Shown here: in pieces, positions 53,090 to 62,486 of the stretch
Position numbering within the stretch: position 1 is the stretch's first letter
How the letters are laid out: every line of letters starts with the position of its first letter
Source of the DNA: an uncultured Muribaculaceae bacterium
Lineage (GTDB): Bacteria; Bacteroidota; Bacteroidia; Bacteroidales; Muribaculaceae
Direction: 5' to 3'
DNA: 64,000 nt
Assembly (NCBI GenBank): GCA_910577465.1
Contig: CAJTMM010000003.1
Location: forward strand, 40,289 to 104,288
Made by a program: the position numbers and the translations under genes
Notes under the pieces: generated by a model
The model's input: only the letters and a program-made list of their open reading frames with translations
Told to the model about the DNA's origin: nothing
Databases searched by the model: none

Positions 53090-53701
53090 ATGACCGACCG
53101 CATAAGACTTAAAGTATTGGGTATCTCATATTCGCAGATTCAATCCGGTGCCTATGCACTGATTTTGGCACAAGTGGGAGGGCCTTATAGAATACCTGTC
53201 GTTATCGGTGCTGCCGAAGCGCAATCAATAGCCCTGAGAATGGAAAGCATTACCCCGCCGCGCCCTATGACCCACGACCTATTCGTCAGCTTTGCCCACG
53301 CTTTCGGGGTCAAACTGAAAGAAGTATTCATCTACAAATTTGAAGACGGTATCTTCTCATCCGAATTGACATTCACGGATGGCGACCGCACGGTAGTCAT
53401 TGACTCCCGCACATCCGATGCCATAGCTATAGCCATGCGCACCGGCGCACCTATATTCACCACACGCGATATTCTCGACGAAACCGGATTCCTACTCGAA
53501 TTACAGGATGATGAATCCGCCGACGACGATATGCAAGCCGAGATGGATGAACAGGAAGAAAACATCTCCGAGGAACCAAAGTTGGAAAACTACACCATAG
53601 AGGAACTCGAGCGCACACTTGCCAAACTCATAGAAACCGAAAACTACGAGGATGCCGCAAAAGTGAGCGAAATATTGAAACGTAAAAAAAATAATACCTA
53701 A
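53090..53701 (+). CDS. Bifunctional nuclease (BFN) domain protein with UVR motif
   Basis: A 203-residue protein. Residues about 1-135 match the BFN/DUF151 domain (LGISYSQIQSGAYALILAQVGGPYRIPVVIGAAEAQSIALRME, FTDGDRTVVIDSRTSDAIAIAMRTGAPIF). An acidic linker (about 140-168) leads to a C-terminal UvrB/UvrC-type motif (LERTLAKLIETENYEDAAKVSEILKRKK). The domain pair is common in Bacteroidetes; nuclease activity was shown for some plant and bacterial relatives but is not proven for this type. It lies between mnmA and the nucleoside permease. Confidence 0.87.
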   Translation: MTDRIRLKVLGISYSQIQSGAYALILAQVGGPYRIPVVIGAAEAQSIALRMESITPPRPMTHDLFVSFAHAFGVKLKEVFIYKFEDGIFSSELTFTDGDRTVVIDSRTSDAIAIAMRTGAPIFTTRDILDETGFLLELQDDESADDDMQAEMDEQEENISEEPKLENYTIEELERTLAKLIETENYEDAAKVSEILKRKKNNT

Positions 53702-53715
53702 AAAACTATACTGAT

Positions 53716-55074
53716 ATGTCACCTATCAAAGTAAAACTTTCAGTGATGAACTTTCTGGAGTTCGCCGTCTGGGGAGCTTATCTTACATGCATGAGTAACT
53801 ATCTCGGAAAAGCGGGGATGGGGGCTGAGATTGCCTGGTTCTACGCCATACAGGGAATAGTGTCCATATTCATGCCTACACTAATGGGAATAGTTGCGGA
53901 TAAATTTATCCAACCTCAGCGTCTACTCGGGTTATGCCATCTTATTGCGGGAGCGGCAATGATAGGACTATTCTATATCGGAATGACAACCGAGATACCC
54001 GACAAGGCTCTGTTCATGACAATATATACTATAAGTGTGGCATTCTACATGCCTACACTCGCCCTGTCTAACACAACTGCATTTACCATACTCAAGGACA
54101 ACAGACTCGATACCGTAAAGGATTTCCCACCGATACGCGTACTCGGCACAGTAGGTTTCATTGTAACGATGTGGATAGTCAACTGCACAACACTGCATGA
54201 CGGCAAACTTGGCTTCACATTCGGACCCGACGAATTCAAGTTCCAATACACATACATGCAGTTCTTTGTTTCAGGGCTGCTAAGTATAATCCTTTTCCTA
54301 TACTGTCTGACATTGCCACAGTGTAAGATTGTTGAAAAACCCAAACAGACACTCACTGAACAACTCGGGCTCAGTGCCTTCAAGCTGTTCAAACAGCGTA
54401 AAATGGCTCTTTTCTTCATCTTCTCCATGCTCCTTGGCATGTCACTGCAGGTGACCAACGGATTTGCATCGCCATTCCTTACCAGCTTCAAAAGCATACC
54501 TGAATATGCTGCCAGTTTTGCTGCCAACAACGCAACAATGCTTGTTTCAATATCACAGATCAGCGAGGCGCTATGTATCCTGCTTATCCCATTCTTCTTA
54601 AAAAGATACGGAATTAAAGTTGTAATGATGATGGCGATGGTTGCATGGGTGTTCCGTTTCGGTTTCTTCGGTATAGGTACTCCCGATTACCCGGGCGTGA
54701 TACTTCTGTTCCTCTCCTGCATAGTTTACGGAGTGGCGTTTGACTTCTTCAACGTATCAGGTGGTCTCTATGTCGACCAAGAGTGCGACCCCTCCACGAA
54801 AGCTTCAGCACAAGGGCTCTTCATGTTGATGACAAACGGACTCGGAGCTACCATCGGCACACTTGCTGCCGGAGCTGTCGTCGACATGCACTGCCAATGG
54901 ATTGATGGATATCTTGTTGGTGACTGGAAGACAACATGGCTCATATTTGCCTCATTCGCCCTTGTGGTAGCAATCATGTTCTGGATTGTGTTCAAAGACC
55001 CCAAGAATATAAATAAGGCAAAGGAGAGTCAAATTGTAGACGCCAATAATCCCTCAGGACTTGTAAACGAATAA
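53716..55074 (+). CDS. Nucleoside permease of the NupG type (MFS)
   Basis: A 452-residue major-facilitator protein with about 12 membrane segments. The opening KLSVMNFLEFAVWGAYLTCMSNYL and the IRVLGTVGFIVTMWI segment are typical of the nucleoside:proton symporter family (NupG/XapB). A cytoplasmic loop near residue 210-235 (CKIVEKPKQTLTEQLGLSAFKLFKQRK) separates the halves; later segments include YGVAFDFFNVSGGLYVDQE, another family hallmark. It would import nucleosides for salvage. Gaps of 14 bases before and 6 after suggest cotranscription with its neighbours. Confidence 0.9.
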   Translation: MSPIKVKLSVMNFLEFAVWGAYLTCMSNYLGKAGMGAEIAWFYAIQGIVSIFMPTLMGIVADKFIQPQRLLGLCHLIAGAAMIGLFYIGMTTEIPDKALFMTIYTISVAFYMPTLALSNTTAFTILKDNRLDTVKDFPPIRVLGTVGFIVTMWIVNCTTLHDGKLGFTFGPDEFKFQYTYMQFFVSGLLSIILFLYCLTLPQCKIVEKPKQTLTEQLGLSAFKLFKQRKMALFFIFSMLLGMSLQVTNGFASPFLTSFKSIPEYAASFAANNATMLVSISQISEALCILLIPFFLKRYGIKVVMMMAMVAWVFRFGFFGIGTPDYPGVILLFLSCIVYGVAFDFFNVSGGLYVDQECDPSTKASAQGLFMLMTNGLGATIGTLAAGAVVDMHCQWIDGYLVGDWKTTWLIFASFALVVAIMFWIVFKDPKNINKAKESQIVDANNPSGLVNE

Positions 55075-55080
55075 ACACTG

Positions 55081-55788
55081 ATGATTCGATTCTACGCCCC
55101 CGACATCGAAACCACCCTCACCCTGCCGCAAAGCGACTCACAGCACTGCGTCAAGGTGCTGCGGATGAACGCCGGCGACGAACTGGAGATAATCGACGGA
55201 CGCGGCAATTCGTTTCACTGTGTCCTCGTCGATGCTCATCCCAAGCACGCCGCTGTCGAGATTATCCGCAAGGAGGACGAACCCCTGCCATGGACTCAGC
55301 ATATCACAGTAGCCGTAGCTCCGACAAAGCACATGGACCGCATGGAATGGATGGTCGAGAAGCTCACTGAAATAGGAGTGAACCGTATAGTTCCCTTACT
55401 GTGCCGGCGTTCCGAACGTCGCGAGATAAAGACCGAACGTCTGGAGAAAATAGCCGTGGCAGCCATGAAGCAGTCACTTAAAAGCGTTTTGCCTGAAATC
55501 ACCCCTATGATGCCGGTGGACCGCTTTATCGACCATACCACTGACTGTCAGAAATTCATGGCATATTGCGACCCGTCCATACCACGTTTGTCGCTCGCAC
55601 GCGAATACAGCCCTCACACATCGGCAGCCATCATGATAGGTCCCGAAGGCGACTTCTCCCCCGAGGAGATCACACATGCGCTATCCACCGGATGGAAGCC
55701 CGTGACTCTTGGCGACAACCGGTTGCGCACAGAGACAGCCGCAATTGTGGCTTGCGACACATTCCACATTATAGACCAATTAAGCTAA
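55081..55788 (+). CDS. rsmE: 16S rRNA m3U1498 methyltransferase
   Basis: Methylates N3 of U1498 in 16S rRNA. The 235-residue SPOUT enzyme shows an N-terminal PUA-like part (HCVKVLRMNAGDELEIIDGRGN) and the knotted C-terminal domain with VAVAPTKHMDRMEWMVEKLTEIGVNRI, the MKQSLKSVLPEI helix and the SAM-site motif IGPEGDFSPEEI, ending LGDNRLRTETAAIVA. Length is normal. It begins 6 bases after the permease gene; kdsA follows after 30 bases. Confidence 0.94.
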   Translation: MIRFYAPDIETTLTLPQSDSQHCVKVLRMNAGDELEIIDGRGNSFHCVLVDAHPKHAAVEIIRKEDEPLPWTQHITVAVAPTKHMDRMEWMVEKLTEIGVNRIVPLLCRRSERREIKTERLEKIAVAAMKQSLKSVLPEITPMMPVDRFIDHTTDCQKFMAYCDPSIPRLSLAREYSPHTSAAIMIGPEGDFSPEEITHALSTGWKPVTLGDNRLRTETAAIVACDTFHIIDQLS

Positions 55789-55818
55789 CAATCCCTTTTC
55801 ACGTATAAAACATCCCCT

Positions 55819-56634
55819 ATGGACACCGATTTTATAAAACCACTCTCCGCTACCGACAATTTCTTTCTGCTCGCAGGACCATGCGTAATTGAAGGTGAGA
55901 AAATGGCTCTCGACATTGCCGAAAACATCATGGAAGTCACATCACGCCTATCCATACCCTATGTATTCAAAGGCTCATACCGTAAAGCCAACCGCTCGAG
56001 AATAGACTCTTTCACCGGAATCGGCGACATGGAAGCCCTGCAAGTCCTACGCAAAGTCCGCGAAACATTCGGATGCCCTGTCGTGACCGACATACACTCC
56101 CCCGAAGAAGCCCAGATGGCTGCCGAATTTGTGGATGTGCTTCAGATACCGGCATTCCTATGCCGCCAGACCGACCTCCTCATAGCAGCAGCCCGCACCG
56201 GCAAGACCGTCAACATCAAGAAAGGACAATTCCTCTCACCTGAAGCCATGCAATTCGCTGTACAGAAAGTGCGCGACGCAGGCAATAACCGTGTGGCAGT
56301 TACTGAACGTGGCGTCAGCTTCGGCTACCACGACCTTATAGTGGACTACCGCGGCATACCCGAAATGCAACAATTCGGATGCCCAGTAATCCTTGACGCG
56401 ACACATTCTTTACAACAGCCCAACCAACCCAAGGGCGTCACCGGAGGCCAACCTGAACTAATCGAAACCATAGCATGCGCCGGTGTGGCAGTCGGTGTCG
56501 ACGGACTTTTCATCGAAACTCACCCCAATCCGTCACAAGCCAAGAGCGACGGGGCCAATATGCTCCCTCTGCACCAATTGCCCACGCTCCTCGAACGGCT
56601 CACCGCCATACGCGCCACCGTAGCGAAATTCTGA
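55819..56634 (+). CDS. kdsA: 3-deoxy-8-phosphooctulonate synthase
   Basis: Condenses PEP with arabinose 5-phosphate to KDO 8-phosphate for the lipopolysaccharide core. The 271-residue protein shows AGPCVIEGE, the KGSYRKANRSRIDSFTGIG segment (KANRS), TDIHSPEEAQMAAEFVDVLQIPAFLCRQTDLL, VNIKKGQF, and DATHSLQQPN, all family landmarks. Cys in AGPCVIE fits the position often used by metal-dependent enzymes, but type cannot be decided by eye. It is the last gene of the plus-strand run and is followed by a shared terminator. Confidence 0.95.
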   Translation: MDTDFIKPLSATDNFFLLAGPCVIEGEKMALDIAENIMEVTSRLSIPYVFKGSYRKANRSRIDSFTGIGDMEALQVLRKVRETFGCPVVTDIHSPEEAQMAAEFVDVLQIPAFLCRQTDLLIAAARTGKTVNIKKGQFLSPEAMQFAVQKVRDAGNNRVAVTERGVSFGYHDLIVDYRGIPEMQQFGCPVILDATHSLQQPNQPKGVTGGQPELIETIACAGVAVGVDGLFIETHPNPSQAKSDGANMLPLHQLPTLLERLTAIRATVAKF

Positions 56635-56655
56635 CACACAAGCGCCGACAAATAC

Positions 56656-56703
56656 AAAAAGCCTGCCATCAGTCCTACGACCATGACAGGCTTTATTATT
56701 TTA
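56656..56703. terminator. Bidirectional terminator between kdsA and the GNAT gene
   Basis: AAAGCCTG-CAT pairs with ATG-CAGGCTTT with one mismatch; the loop is about 17 bases. An A run precedes and a T-rich run (TTTATTATTTT) follows, so it can end transcription from both sides. Confidence 0.8.
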
Positions 56704-56716
56704 TGCAGTTTTATAT

Positions 56717-57238
56717 TCAGGTCACTAACAAACGCTGATAAAAATAGGCATCCATATAACTCTCACCCATCCTTATCCAAGACTGCATACACCCGCCTAT
56801 TTTGAAACCGCAATGCTCAAACATGCTACGCGAAGCTGCATTATCACGGCCTACAACAGCCCACAACTGATGCAATCCAAGCTCCATACGAGCATAATCA
56901 GCCACAAGATTCACGGCACGGCAACCATAGCCACGACCACGCAACTGCGTGTCTACGACTATACCCACACCACCACGGCGGTTCAATGCATCCACATCAT
57001 ACAGATCCACAGCACCCACCGATTCGCCGCTACCGGCATCGACTATGACCATACGCAACTCCCCAGCCGCCAGCACATCGGGATTATAGTTGTGCACATA
57101 CTCCCACAATGCCTGACGCGACATCGGAGCACGCACCACGGCATAACGCCATCCGTCACGGTCATTCTCCCAGCGGAACAAAGCATCTATATCTGCCGGT
57201 TCCGGAGCGCGCAACAATATCACACCATCGCTGATCAT
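56717..57238 (-). CDS. GNAT family N-acetyltransferase
   Basis: A 173-residue acetyltransferase of the RimJ/RimL-like group. It starts VILLRAPEPADIDALFRWENDRDGWRY, has VGAVDLYDVDALNRRGGVGIVVD, and the acetyl-CoA loop QLRGRGYGCRAV with the following helix, then VVGRDNAASRSMFEHCGFKIGG. Substrate unknown; it could be a protein N-terminus or a small molecule. It is the last gene of the minus-strand operon and overlaps recR by 4 bases. Confidence 0.9.
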   Translation of the reverse strand: MISDGVILLRAPEPADIDALFRWENDRDGWRYAVVRAPMSRQALWEYVHNYNPDVLAAGELRMVIVDAGSGESVGAVDLYDVDALNRRGGVGIVVDTQLRGRGYGCRAVNLVADYARMELGLHQLWAVVGRDNAASRSMFEHCGFKIGGCMQSWIRMGESYMDAYFYQRLLVT

Positions 57239-57861
57239 GAGCCGAAAGAATCAGTAAACAACGTGCGCTGTAACAGTGAACGCCCCAGCGTTATCTCATC
57301 CGTATATTCAAGGTCATTACCCACAGCCACACCACGTGCGAGCTGAGTAATCTTCACTTCACCGAATGGAGCGAGCTTACGGAATATGTAAAAGTTCGTG
57401 GTATCGCCCTCCATCGTCGCGCCCAATGCAAGAATCACCTCCTTGACATCGCCCGCCGACACACGCTCCACCAGCGAATCTATCTCCAGATTATCGGGGC
57501 CTATACCATCCATCGGCGAAATCACCCCGCCGAGCACATGATACACCCCTGCAAACTGACGGGTACGCTCTATACTCATCACATCGTTGACACTCTCCAC
57601 CACACACACCGTATGATGGTCACGATGCTCCGACCCGCAAATCGGGCACACCTCTGTTTCAGAAATGTTGTGGCACACCGAGCAATACCGTATATTTTTC
57701 CTCAGATTGATTATAGCCTCGCCCAATGCCACGCCCTCCGATTCATCTCGGCGCAACAAGTGCAATGCGAGACGCAGGGCAGTCTTCCGCCCCACGCCCG
57801 GCAATCGGGACAATTCCGTCACTGCACTCTCCAACAGAGTCGAAGCAAACTCCTCCTGCAT
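57235..57861 (-). CDS. recR: Recombination mediator RecR
   Basis: RecR helps RecFOR load RecA at gaps. The 208-residue protein has the N-terminal helix-hairpin-helix (LSRLPGVGRKTALRLALHLL), a C4 zinc finger CSVCHNISETEVCPIC at about 77-92, and a Toprim domain (VCVVESVNDVMSIERTRQFAGVYHVLGG ... ILALGATMEGDTTNFYI). All expected parts are there. It lies 9 bases behind the DPP III gene and overlaps the GNAT gene by 4 bases. Confidence 0.95.
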   Translation of the reverse strand: MQEEFASTLLESAVTELSRLPGVGRKTALRLALHLLRRDESEGVALGEAIINLRKNIRYCSVCHNISETEVCPICGSEHRDHHTVCVVESVNDVMSIERTRQFAGVYHVLGGVISPMDGIGPDNLEIDSLVERVSAGDVKEVILALGATMEGDTTNFYIFRKLAPFGEVKITQLARGVAVGNDLEYTDEITLGRSLLQRTLFTDSFGS

Positions 57862-57870
57862 AGAACAAAA

Positions 57871-59877
57871 TTACTTTGTCAACGGAGAATAATCACGCGA
57901 ATAGCGCAACATCTGCGGCACATAATCCTCCGTATAGTCCACCGTGATATCCACTATTTCGCCATTGGCGTCATACACCGGCTTGTACACCGGATTCACA
58001 AATCCCTTGTACGGAGCTATATCGAGATGCGCATAACGGTCCAATACCTCCTTATGAAGCTTCGGGTCCACCTTCACCGCATAATTTTCCACCAAATCAC
58101 GTCCGGCTTCATAATCACCCTCACTCTTTATACGCTGTATCTCTCCGAGCAATTCGCCGAAGAGTTCACGCAAGCGCGGATAGTCATTGATTTTTATATA
58201 AGTCTTGCCATCCTTCACCTCGTACTCTATCACACGGTCGGCGGCACCCTTCTCAAGTGCCCATTCGGAGATAAGCTTACGGTTGCGCATATGGGCTTCT
58301 TCCACATCCTTGCCTGGCTCTATACGCATGAGCTGCGTCATCAGACCATTCAGTATATACTTGTAATACTGAGCCTTGTAAGCATCCTCATTGTCAAGCA
58401 ATCCAAGTTCTATCAACTTCGGGTCGGCAAGATAATACAGCGCGAACAAATCGGCACGCGCTTCCTCCAATGTCGAACCATGAGCCTTCAATGCGTCAGG
58501 GTCAACACCAGGAAGCAGACGGCCCGACGCATGGCCGAGACATTCATGCAGATCCGTATGCAGATTGTCGGTAACAAACAGATACTTGTCCATAAGTTCA
58601 CGCATCGCCGCATCCGGCACAAACTCTTCATTGAAGCCATTGCCATGGGCAGCCTCATCGTAAGCCTGGGTGATATTCTCGATAGTTACCGACTTGGAGC
58701 CATGTGCCGCACGGATCCAGTTGGCATTAGGCAGGTTTATACCTATCGGTGTAGCCGGATATGCGTCACCGGCAAGAATCGCTGCGGTAATCACCTTGGC
58801 AGTCACACCCTTCACCTTATCCTTGCGGAAACGTGGATCTACCGGCGAATGGCTTTCAAACCACTGCGCGCTGTCACTTATCACCTCCGTACGGTGCGAT
58901 GCCGCGAGATTCTTGAAATTGACTATCGATTCCCACGCTCCGGTCATACCCAGCGGGTCGCCATAACTCTCTATAAATCCGTTTATGAAATCCACCTGCG
59001 AGTCCGTATCATCCACCCACAGTATCGAATAGTCGTCAAACGCCTTCAGGTCACCGGTCGTATAATACTCTATCAGCTTGTTTATTACGGCACGCTGTTT
59101 ATCATTCTCAGCATACTTCGAAGCCTCGCCGAGATTCTTAACTATCCGCTCTATGGCACGCGAGTACAATCCGCCCACACGGTACGGCTGCTCCACAATC
59201 TTGCCATCCACCTTGGTCACACGGGTATTAAGCCCGTACGACACCGGCGTAAGGTCAGTTGTATCCTTTATGGCATTGTAGTAACCCTCCACCTCAGCCT
59301 GACTCACACCATCGTAGAGATTATTGGCAGATGTCAATATCAGGTCGGCGCCTTCTGCCTGGTTCACACGCTTTGCCATGAACGCCGGGTCAAATATCAG
59401 TCGGCGCAGCACCTCTTCCATCTCTGCCGGATGCTTTTCCGCGGGCAACGCTCTAACCTGGGCATCGAAAAACTCCTGACTGAAACCGGGCGTGAACTTA
59501 TCCATCGAATAGTGGTGATGCACACCGTTACCGAACCACACCTGCTTCAGATACTTCTCAAAAGCCTTGAAATCCTCGCTACCTTTATCACCCTTGTAGT
59601 TGGTGTAAATATCCTCCAGAAGCGTACGCAATGCCAGATTATACTTATTGTTCTGGTCCCATAATATATCCCTGCCTGAGATAGCAGCTTCGGTTAGATA
59701 ATATATCAGTTTTTTCTGGTTCAGCGACAATTCCTCGAAACCGGGCACCTTGTATCTGAGCACCTCTATATCGGCGAATCGGTCGGTGACATAATTGAAT
59801 TTTTCGTTAGCCATAACGCTTGTGGTTGTTCCAAGTGTGAGCGCCGCACACACTATAGTCTTAGTTACTATCGACAT
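57871..59877 (-). CDS. Dipeptidyl peptidase III (family M49), exported
   Basis: A zinc exopeptidase that removes dipeptides from the N-terminus of short peptides. The 668-residue protein has a signal peptide (ending TSVMA, about residue 23). The M49 metal motif is HECLGH at 444-449 (His444, Glu445, His449), a form also known from a Bacteroides DPP III where Cys replaces the usual Leu. The third ligand lies in LEEARADLFALYYL about 23 residues later. The size matches family members. It lies between rlmI (4 bases) and recR (9 bases), which looks like operon packing without functional link. Confidence 0.92.
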   Translation of the reverse strand: MSIVTKTIVCAALTLGTTTSVMANEKFNYVTDRFADIEVLRYKVPGFEELSLNQKKLIYYLTEAAISGRDILWDQNNKYNLALRTLLEDIYTNYKGDKGSEDFKAFEKYLKQVWFGNGVHHHYSMDKFTPGFSQEFFDAQVRALPAEKHPAEMEEVLRRLIFDPAFMAKRVNQAEGADLILTSANNLYDGVSQAEVEGYYNAIKDTTDLTPVSYGLNTRVTKVDGKIVEQPYRVGGLYSRAIERIVKNLGEASKYAENDKQRAVINKLIEYYTTGDLKAFDDYSILWVDDTDSQVDFINGFIESYGDPLGMTGAWESIVNFKNLAASHRTEVISDSAQWFESHSPVDPRFRKDKVKGVTAKVITAAILAGDAYPATPIGINLPNANWIRAAHGSKSVTIENITQAYDEAAHGNGFNEEFVPDAAMRELMDKYLFVTDNLHTDLHECLGHASGRLLPGVDPDALKAHGSTLEEARADLFALYYLADPKLIELGLLDNEDAYKAQYYKYILNGLMTQLMRIEPGKDVEEAHMRNRKLISEWALEKGAADRVIEYEVKDGKTYIKINDYPRLRELFGELLGEIQRIKSEGDYEAGRDLVENYAVKVDPKLHKEVLDRYAHLDIAPYKGFVNPVYKPVYDANGEIVDITVDYTEDYVPQMLRYSRDYSPLTK

Positions 59878-59881
59878 ATTC

Positions 59882-61066
59882 TTATTCTATATACAATATT
59901 AATCCTTTCAGATACTCACCCTCCGGATGGTATATGTTTATCGGGTGGTCCGACGGCTGTGTCATCTGATGCAATATGCGCACACGTCGGCCGGTTTGCG
60001 CGGCGGCAGAGAACACGGCCAGACGGAACTGGTCTTTGCTGATGGCCTGTGAGCATGAGAACGTAAACAGCACACTACCCTTGGGCATCTTCTCCATAGC
60101 ACGCGCATTCAGGCGCTGATACCCGCGCAATGCATTCTTTATCGCTCCGCGGTGCTTGGCAAATGCCGGAGGGTCCAACACCACGAGGTCATACGCCCCG
60201 TCTGGCATCTCCGACAAATATTTGAACGCATCCACCGCATACGACGCATGACGGCGGCACTCCCCGAAGTTCAGGCTCACATTGGCATCGGTCAGAGCCA
60301 CTGCCTTTGCCGAACTGTCCACCGAATGTACCAGCTCCGCACCGCCGCGCAAAGCATATACCGAAAATCCGCCCGTATAGCAGAACATATTCAGCACCTT
60401 GCGCCCTTTGGCATAACGTTCGAGCATACTGCGGTTGTCACGTTGGTCAACAAAGAAACCGGTCTTTTGACCCTTCAGCCAGTCCACATGAAACTTCAGC
60501 CCATTCTCCATGGCAACATTCGTGTCGTAAGCACCGACTATGTAATCATTCTGCGGATCAAGGCTTGCCTTATACGGAAGCGTAGTCTCCGACTTGTAAT
60601 ACACATTTTTTATCCCGGCGCCGGCAAGATTCACAAGCGCATCGGCAAGTATGTTACGGGCATAGTGCATTCCGGGCGAATGTGCCTGCAACACAGCCGT
60701 GCTGCCGTACACATCTACTATCAGTCCGGGCAGGAAATCACCCTCCCCGTGCACCAGGCGGTAAGCGTTGTTGTCCTCGCGTATCAACCCCAGGGTTTCA
60801 CGCAGCTTAAACGCCTCGGCAAGACGCGACGCATAAAATTCAGCATCTACATCCACCGGCTTGTCACTGAGCATTCGCACCGCGATACTGCCTATCTGGT
60901 AATGCCCCACACCCAGTGAATCACCCTCGTGGCTTGTAACTTGCACCACATCGCCCTCTTCCACCCCGTCGGGCAGAGACTCTATCGCGCCGGAGAACAC
61001 CCATGGATGGAATCTCATGAGCGACTCCTCCTTGCCGCGTCGTAATCTTATTTCTGGATACTTCAT
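59882..61066 (-). CDS. rlmI: Class I SAM-dependent rRNA methyltransferase (RlmI type)
   Basis: Methylates a cytosine in 23S rRNA (m5C1962 for RlmI). The frame is open up to 61132 inside rseP, but ATG 61066 gives the family N-terminus MKYPEIRLRRGKEESLMRFHPWVFSGAI, and 394 residues. The PUA domain spans about 1-75; the methyltransferase core carries KGQKTGFFVDQRDNRSML, the SAM motif MFCYTGGFSVYALRGGAELVHSVDSS, and VVLDPPAFAKHRGAIKNALRGY, then the catalytic FTFSCS. It follows rseP by 28 bases and precedes the DPP III gene by 4. Confidence 0.92.
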   Translation of the reverse strand: MKYPEIRLRRGKEESLMRFHPWVFSGAIESLPDGVEEGDVVQVTSHEGDSLGVGHYQIGSIAVRMLSDKPVDVDAEFYASRLAEAFKLRETLGLIREDNNAYRLVHGEGDFLPGLIVDVYGSTAVLQAHSPGMHYARNILADALVNLAGAGIKNVYYKSETTLPYKASLDPQNDYIVGAYDTNVAMENGLKFHVDWLKGQKTGFFVDQRDNRSMLERYAKGRKVLNMFCYTGGFSVYALRGGAELVHSVDSSAKAVALTDANVSLNFGECRRHASYAVDAFKYLSEMPDGAYDLVVLDPPAFAKHRGAIKNALRGYQRLNARAMEKMPKGSVLFTFSCSQAISKDQFRLAVFSAAAQTGRRVRILHQMTQPSDHPINIYHPEGEYLKGLILYIE

Positions 61067-61094
61067 ATATCTGTCTCTTACGTCTGTCTTTATA

Positions 61095-62462
61095 TTATTT
61101 GAATGCGCGTAATATATCATTGCCGTTGGCATACACCAGAAGCAATATCAGGAACAGCATTCCGGCATACTGTGCATACTCCATCACCTTGTCGCTTGGC
61201 TTCCGGCGGCTTATCACCTCATAGAGTAGGAACATCACATGTCCACCGTCAAGCCCCGGGATAGGTATTATGTTCATGAACGCCAACGCTACCGAGAGAA
61301 ATGCTGTGATTTGCCAGAACGAGTACCAGTCCCATTTCTCGGGAAACAGGCTACCCAGCGTTCCGAATCCGCCTATGCTCTGTGCGCCTTCGGCTGATGT
61401 CACCACATGGCGCATCGAACCCACATAATTGCCCAACGTTGTCGTACCTATCTCCCAACCCTTGGGAAACGAACTTAGAAGTGAATAGCGTGCCGTAACC
61501 GTAGGATACACATCAGTAATCTGGCGCAACTGGAATCCGAGCTTACCCCCCTCTGTAGGTGTGGCGGTAAGTTTCAGCTCCTTGCCGTCACGCAACACTG
61601 TTACTGTGGTCTCCTTCCCGCCATAGCTCACCAACGCCGGAGTGAGTTCAGTATATGTGGGGGTAGCTATTGTATCCACCGCCACTATACGGTCACCCTC
61701 TGCTATTCCGGCTTTCTGTGCCGCGCTGCCACCCTGCACCGCTGCTACAAACACCGGAAGCCTGTAACTCATGAAGCCTTTATCTTCATTCAATCGGAAT
61801 ATGAAATCCTTGGGCAGATTCACCGTCACCGTATCTTTTTTATCACGCAGCACCGTCACCGACTTGGCATCGGCAATCTGATACAGGAAATCACCCTCCG
61901 ACGCATCTATCCCTTTTCCGTCGGCGGAAAGTGGAATATCTCCGTTGCGGAAACCGGCATCTATGGCGGCAGGCACAAAGTCCATACCCTCGTATGCCTG
62001 GTCGAGCGGAATATACTTGTTTCCCCAGTGCCAGGCTATGCCGGCATATATCAGTATGGCAAGTATGAAATTCATCATCACACCGGCAACCATCACCAGC
62101 AGTCGCTGGTAAGCCGGCTTGGCCCTGAACTCCCACGGTTGCTCCGGCTGTGCCATCTGCTCCTTATCCATCGACTCGTCTATCATACCGGCTATCTTCA
62201 CATAGCCGCCGAGCGGTAGCCACCCTATGCCGTACTCTGTATCGCGCCACGTGGCACGCACATTTCCATGCTTGTCGTATTTCACACCCTTCTGTTTTGG
62301 TTTCCACTTCAGCAGTGAGAACCACGGGTTGAAAAACAAATAAAATTTCTCTACTTTTATACCAAATGCACGGGCTATGATATAATGACCGAACTCATGC
62401 ACTATCACCAATAAGGCAAGCGCCACTATCAGCTGAAGTGCTTTCATCAAAAATGATTCCAT
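61095..62462 (-). CDS. rseP: RIP metalloprotease RseP
   Basis: Site-2 protease of the inner membrane that cuts membrane-embedded anti-sigma factors or signal peptide remnants. The 455-residue protein has the zinc motif HEFGHY at 22-27 in the first membrane segment, the GWLPLGGYVKIAGM loop, a PDZ domain (about 225-300, PVFVAAVQGGSAAQKAGIAEGDRIVAVDTI), and the LDGGHVMFLLYE motif near residue 400. It lies 24 bases after dxr, a common neighbour (dxr-rseP) in many bacteria. Confidence 0.95.
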   Translation of the reverse strand: MESFLMKALQLIVALALLVIVHEFGHYIIARAFGIKVEKFYLFFNPWFSLLKWKPKQKGVKYDKHGNVRATWRDTEYGIGWLPLGGYVKIAGMIDESMDKEQMAQPEQPWEFRAKPAYQRLLVMVAGVMMNFILAILIYAGIAWHWGNKYIPLDQAYEGMDFVPAAIDAGFRNGDIPLSADGKGIDASEGDFLYQIADAKSVTVLRDKKDTVTVNLPKDFIFRLNEDKGFMSYRLPVFVAAVQGGSAAQKAGIAEGDRIVAVDTIATPTYTELTPALVSYGGKETTVTVLRDGKELKLTATPTEGGKLGFQLRQITDVYPTVTARYSLLSSFPKGWEIGTTTLGNYVGSMRHVVTSAEGAQSIGGFGTLGSLFPEKWDWYSFWQITAFLSVALAFMNIIPIPGLDGGHVMFLLYEVISRRKPSDKVMEYAQYAGMLFLILLLVYANGNDILRAFK

Positions 62463-62486
62463 CTATATTATCTGCAAAATAATGTT

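Noticed and set aside
57538..59664. A 708-codon open frame on the plus strand
   Set aside because: It lies antisense to recR and the DPP III gene, whose motifs are clear. Its translation is rich in His, Ile, Leu and Arg without any domain, as expected of a shadow frame.
61067..61132. Earlier ATG for rlmI inside rseP
   Set aside because: The added 22 residues are not like the family, and MKYPEIRLRRG is a typical start.
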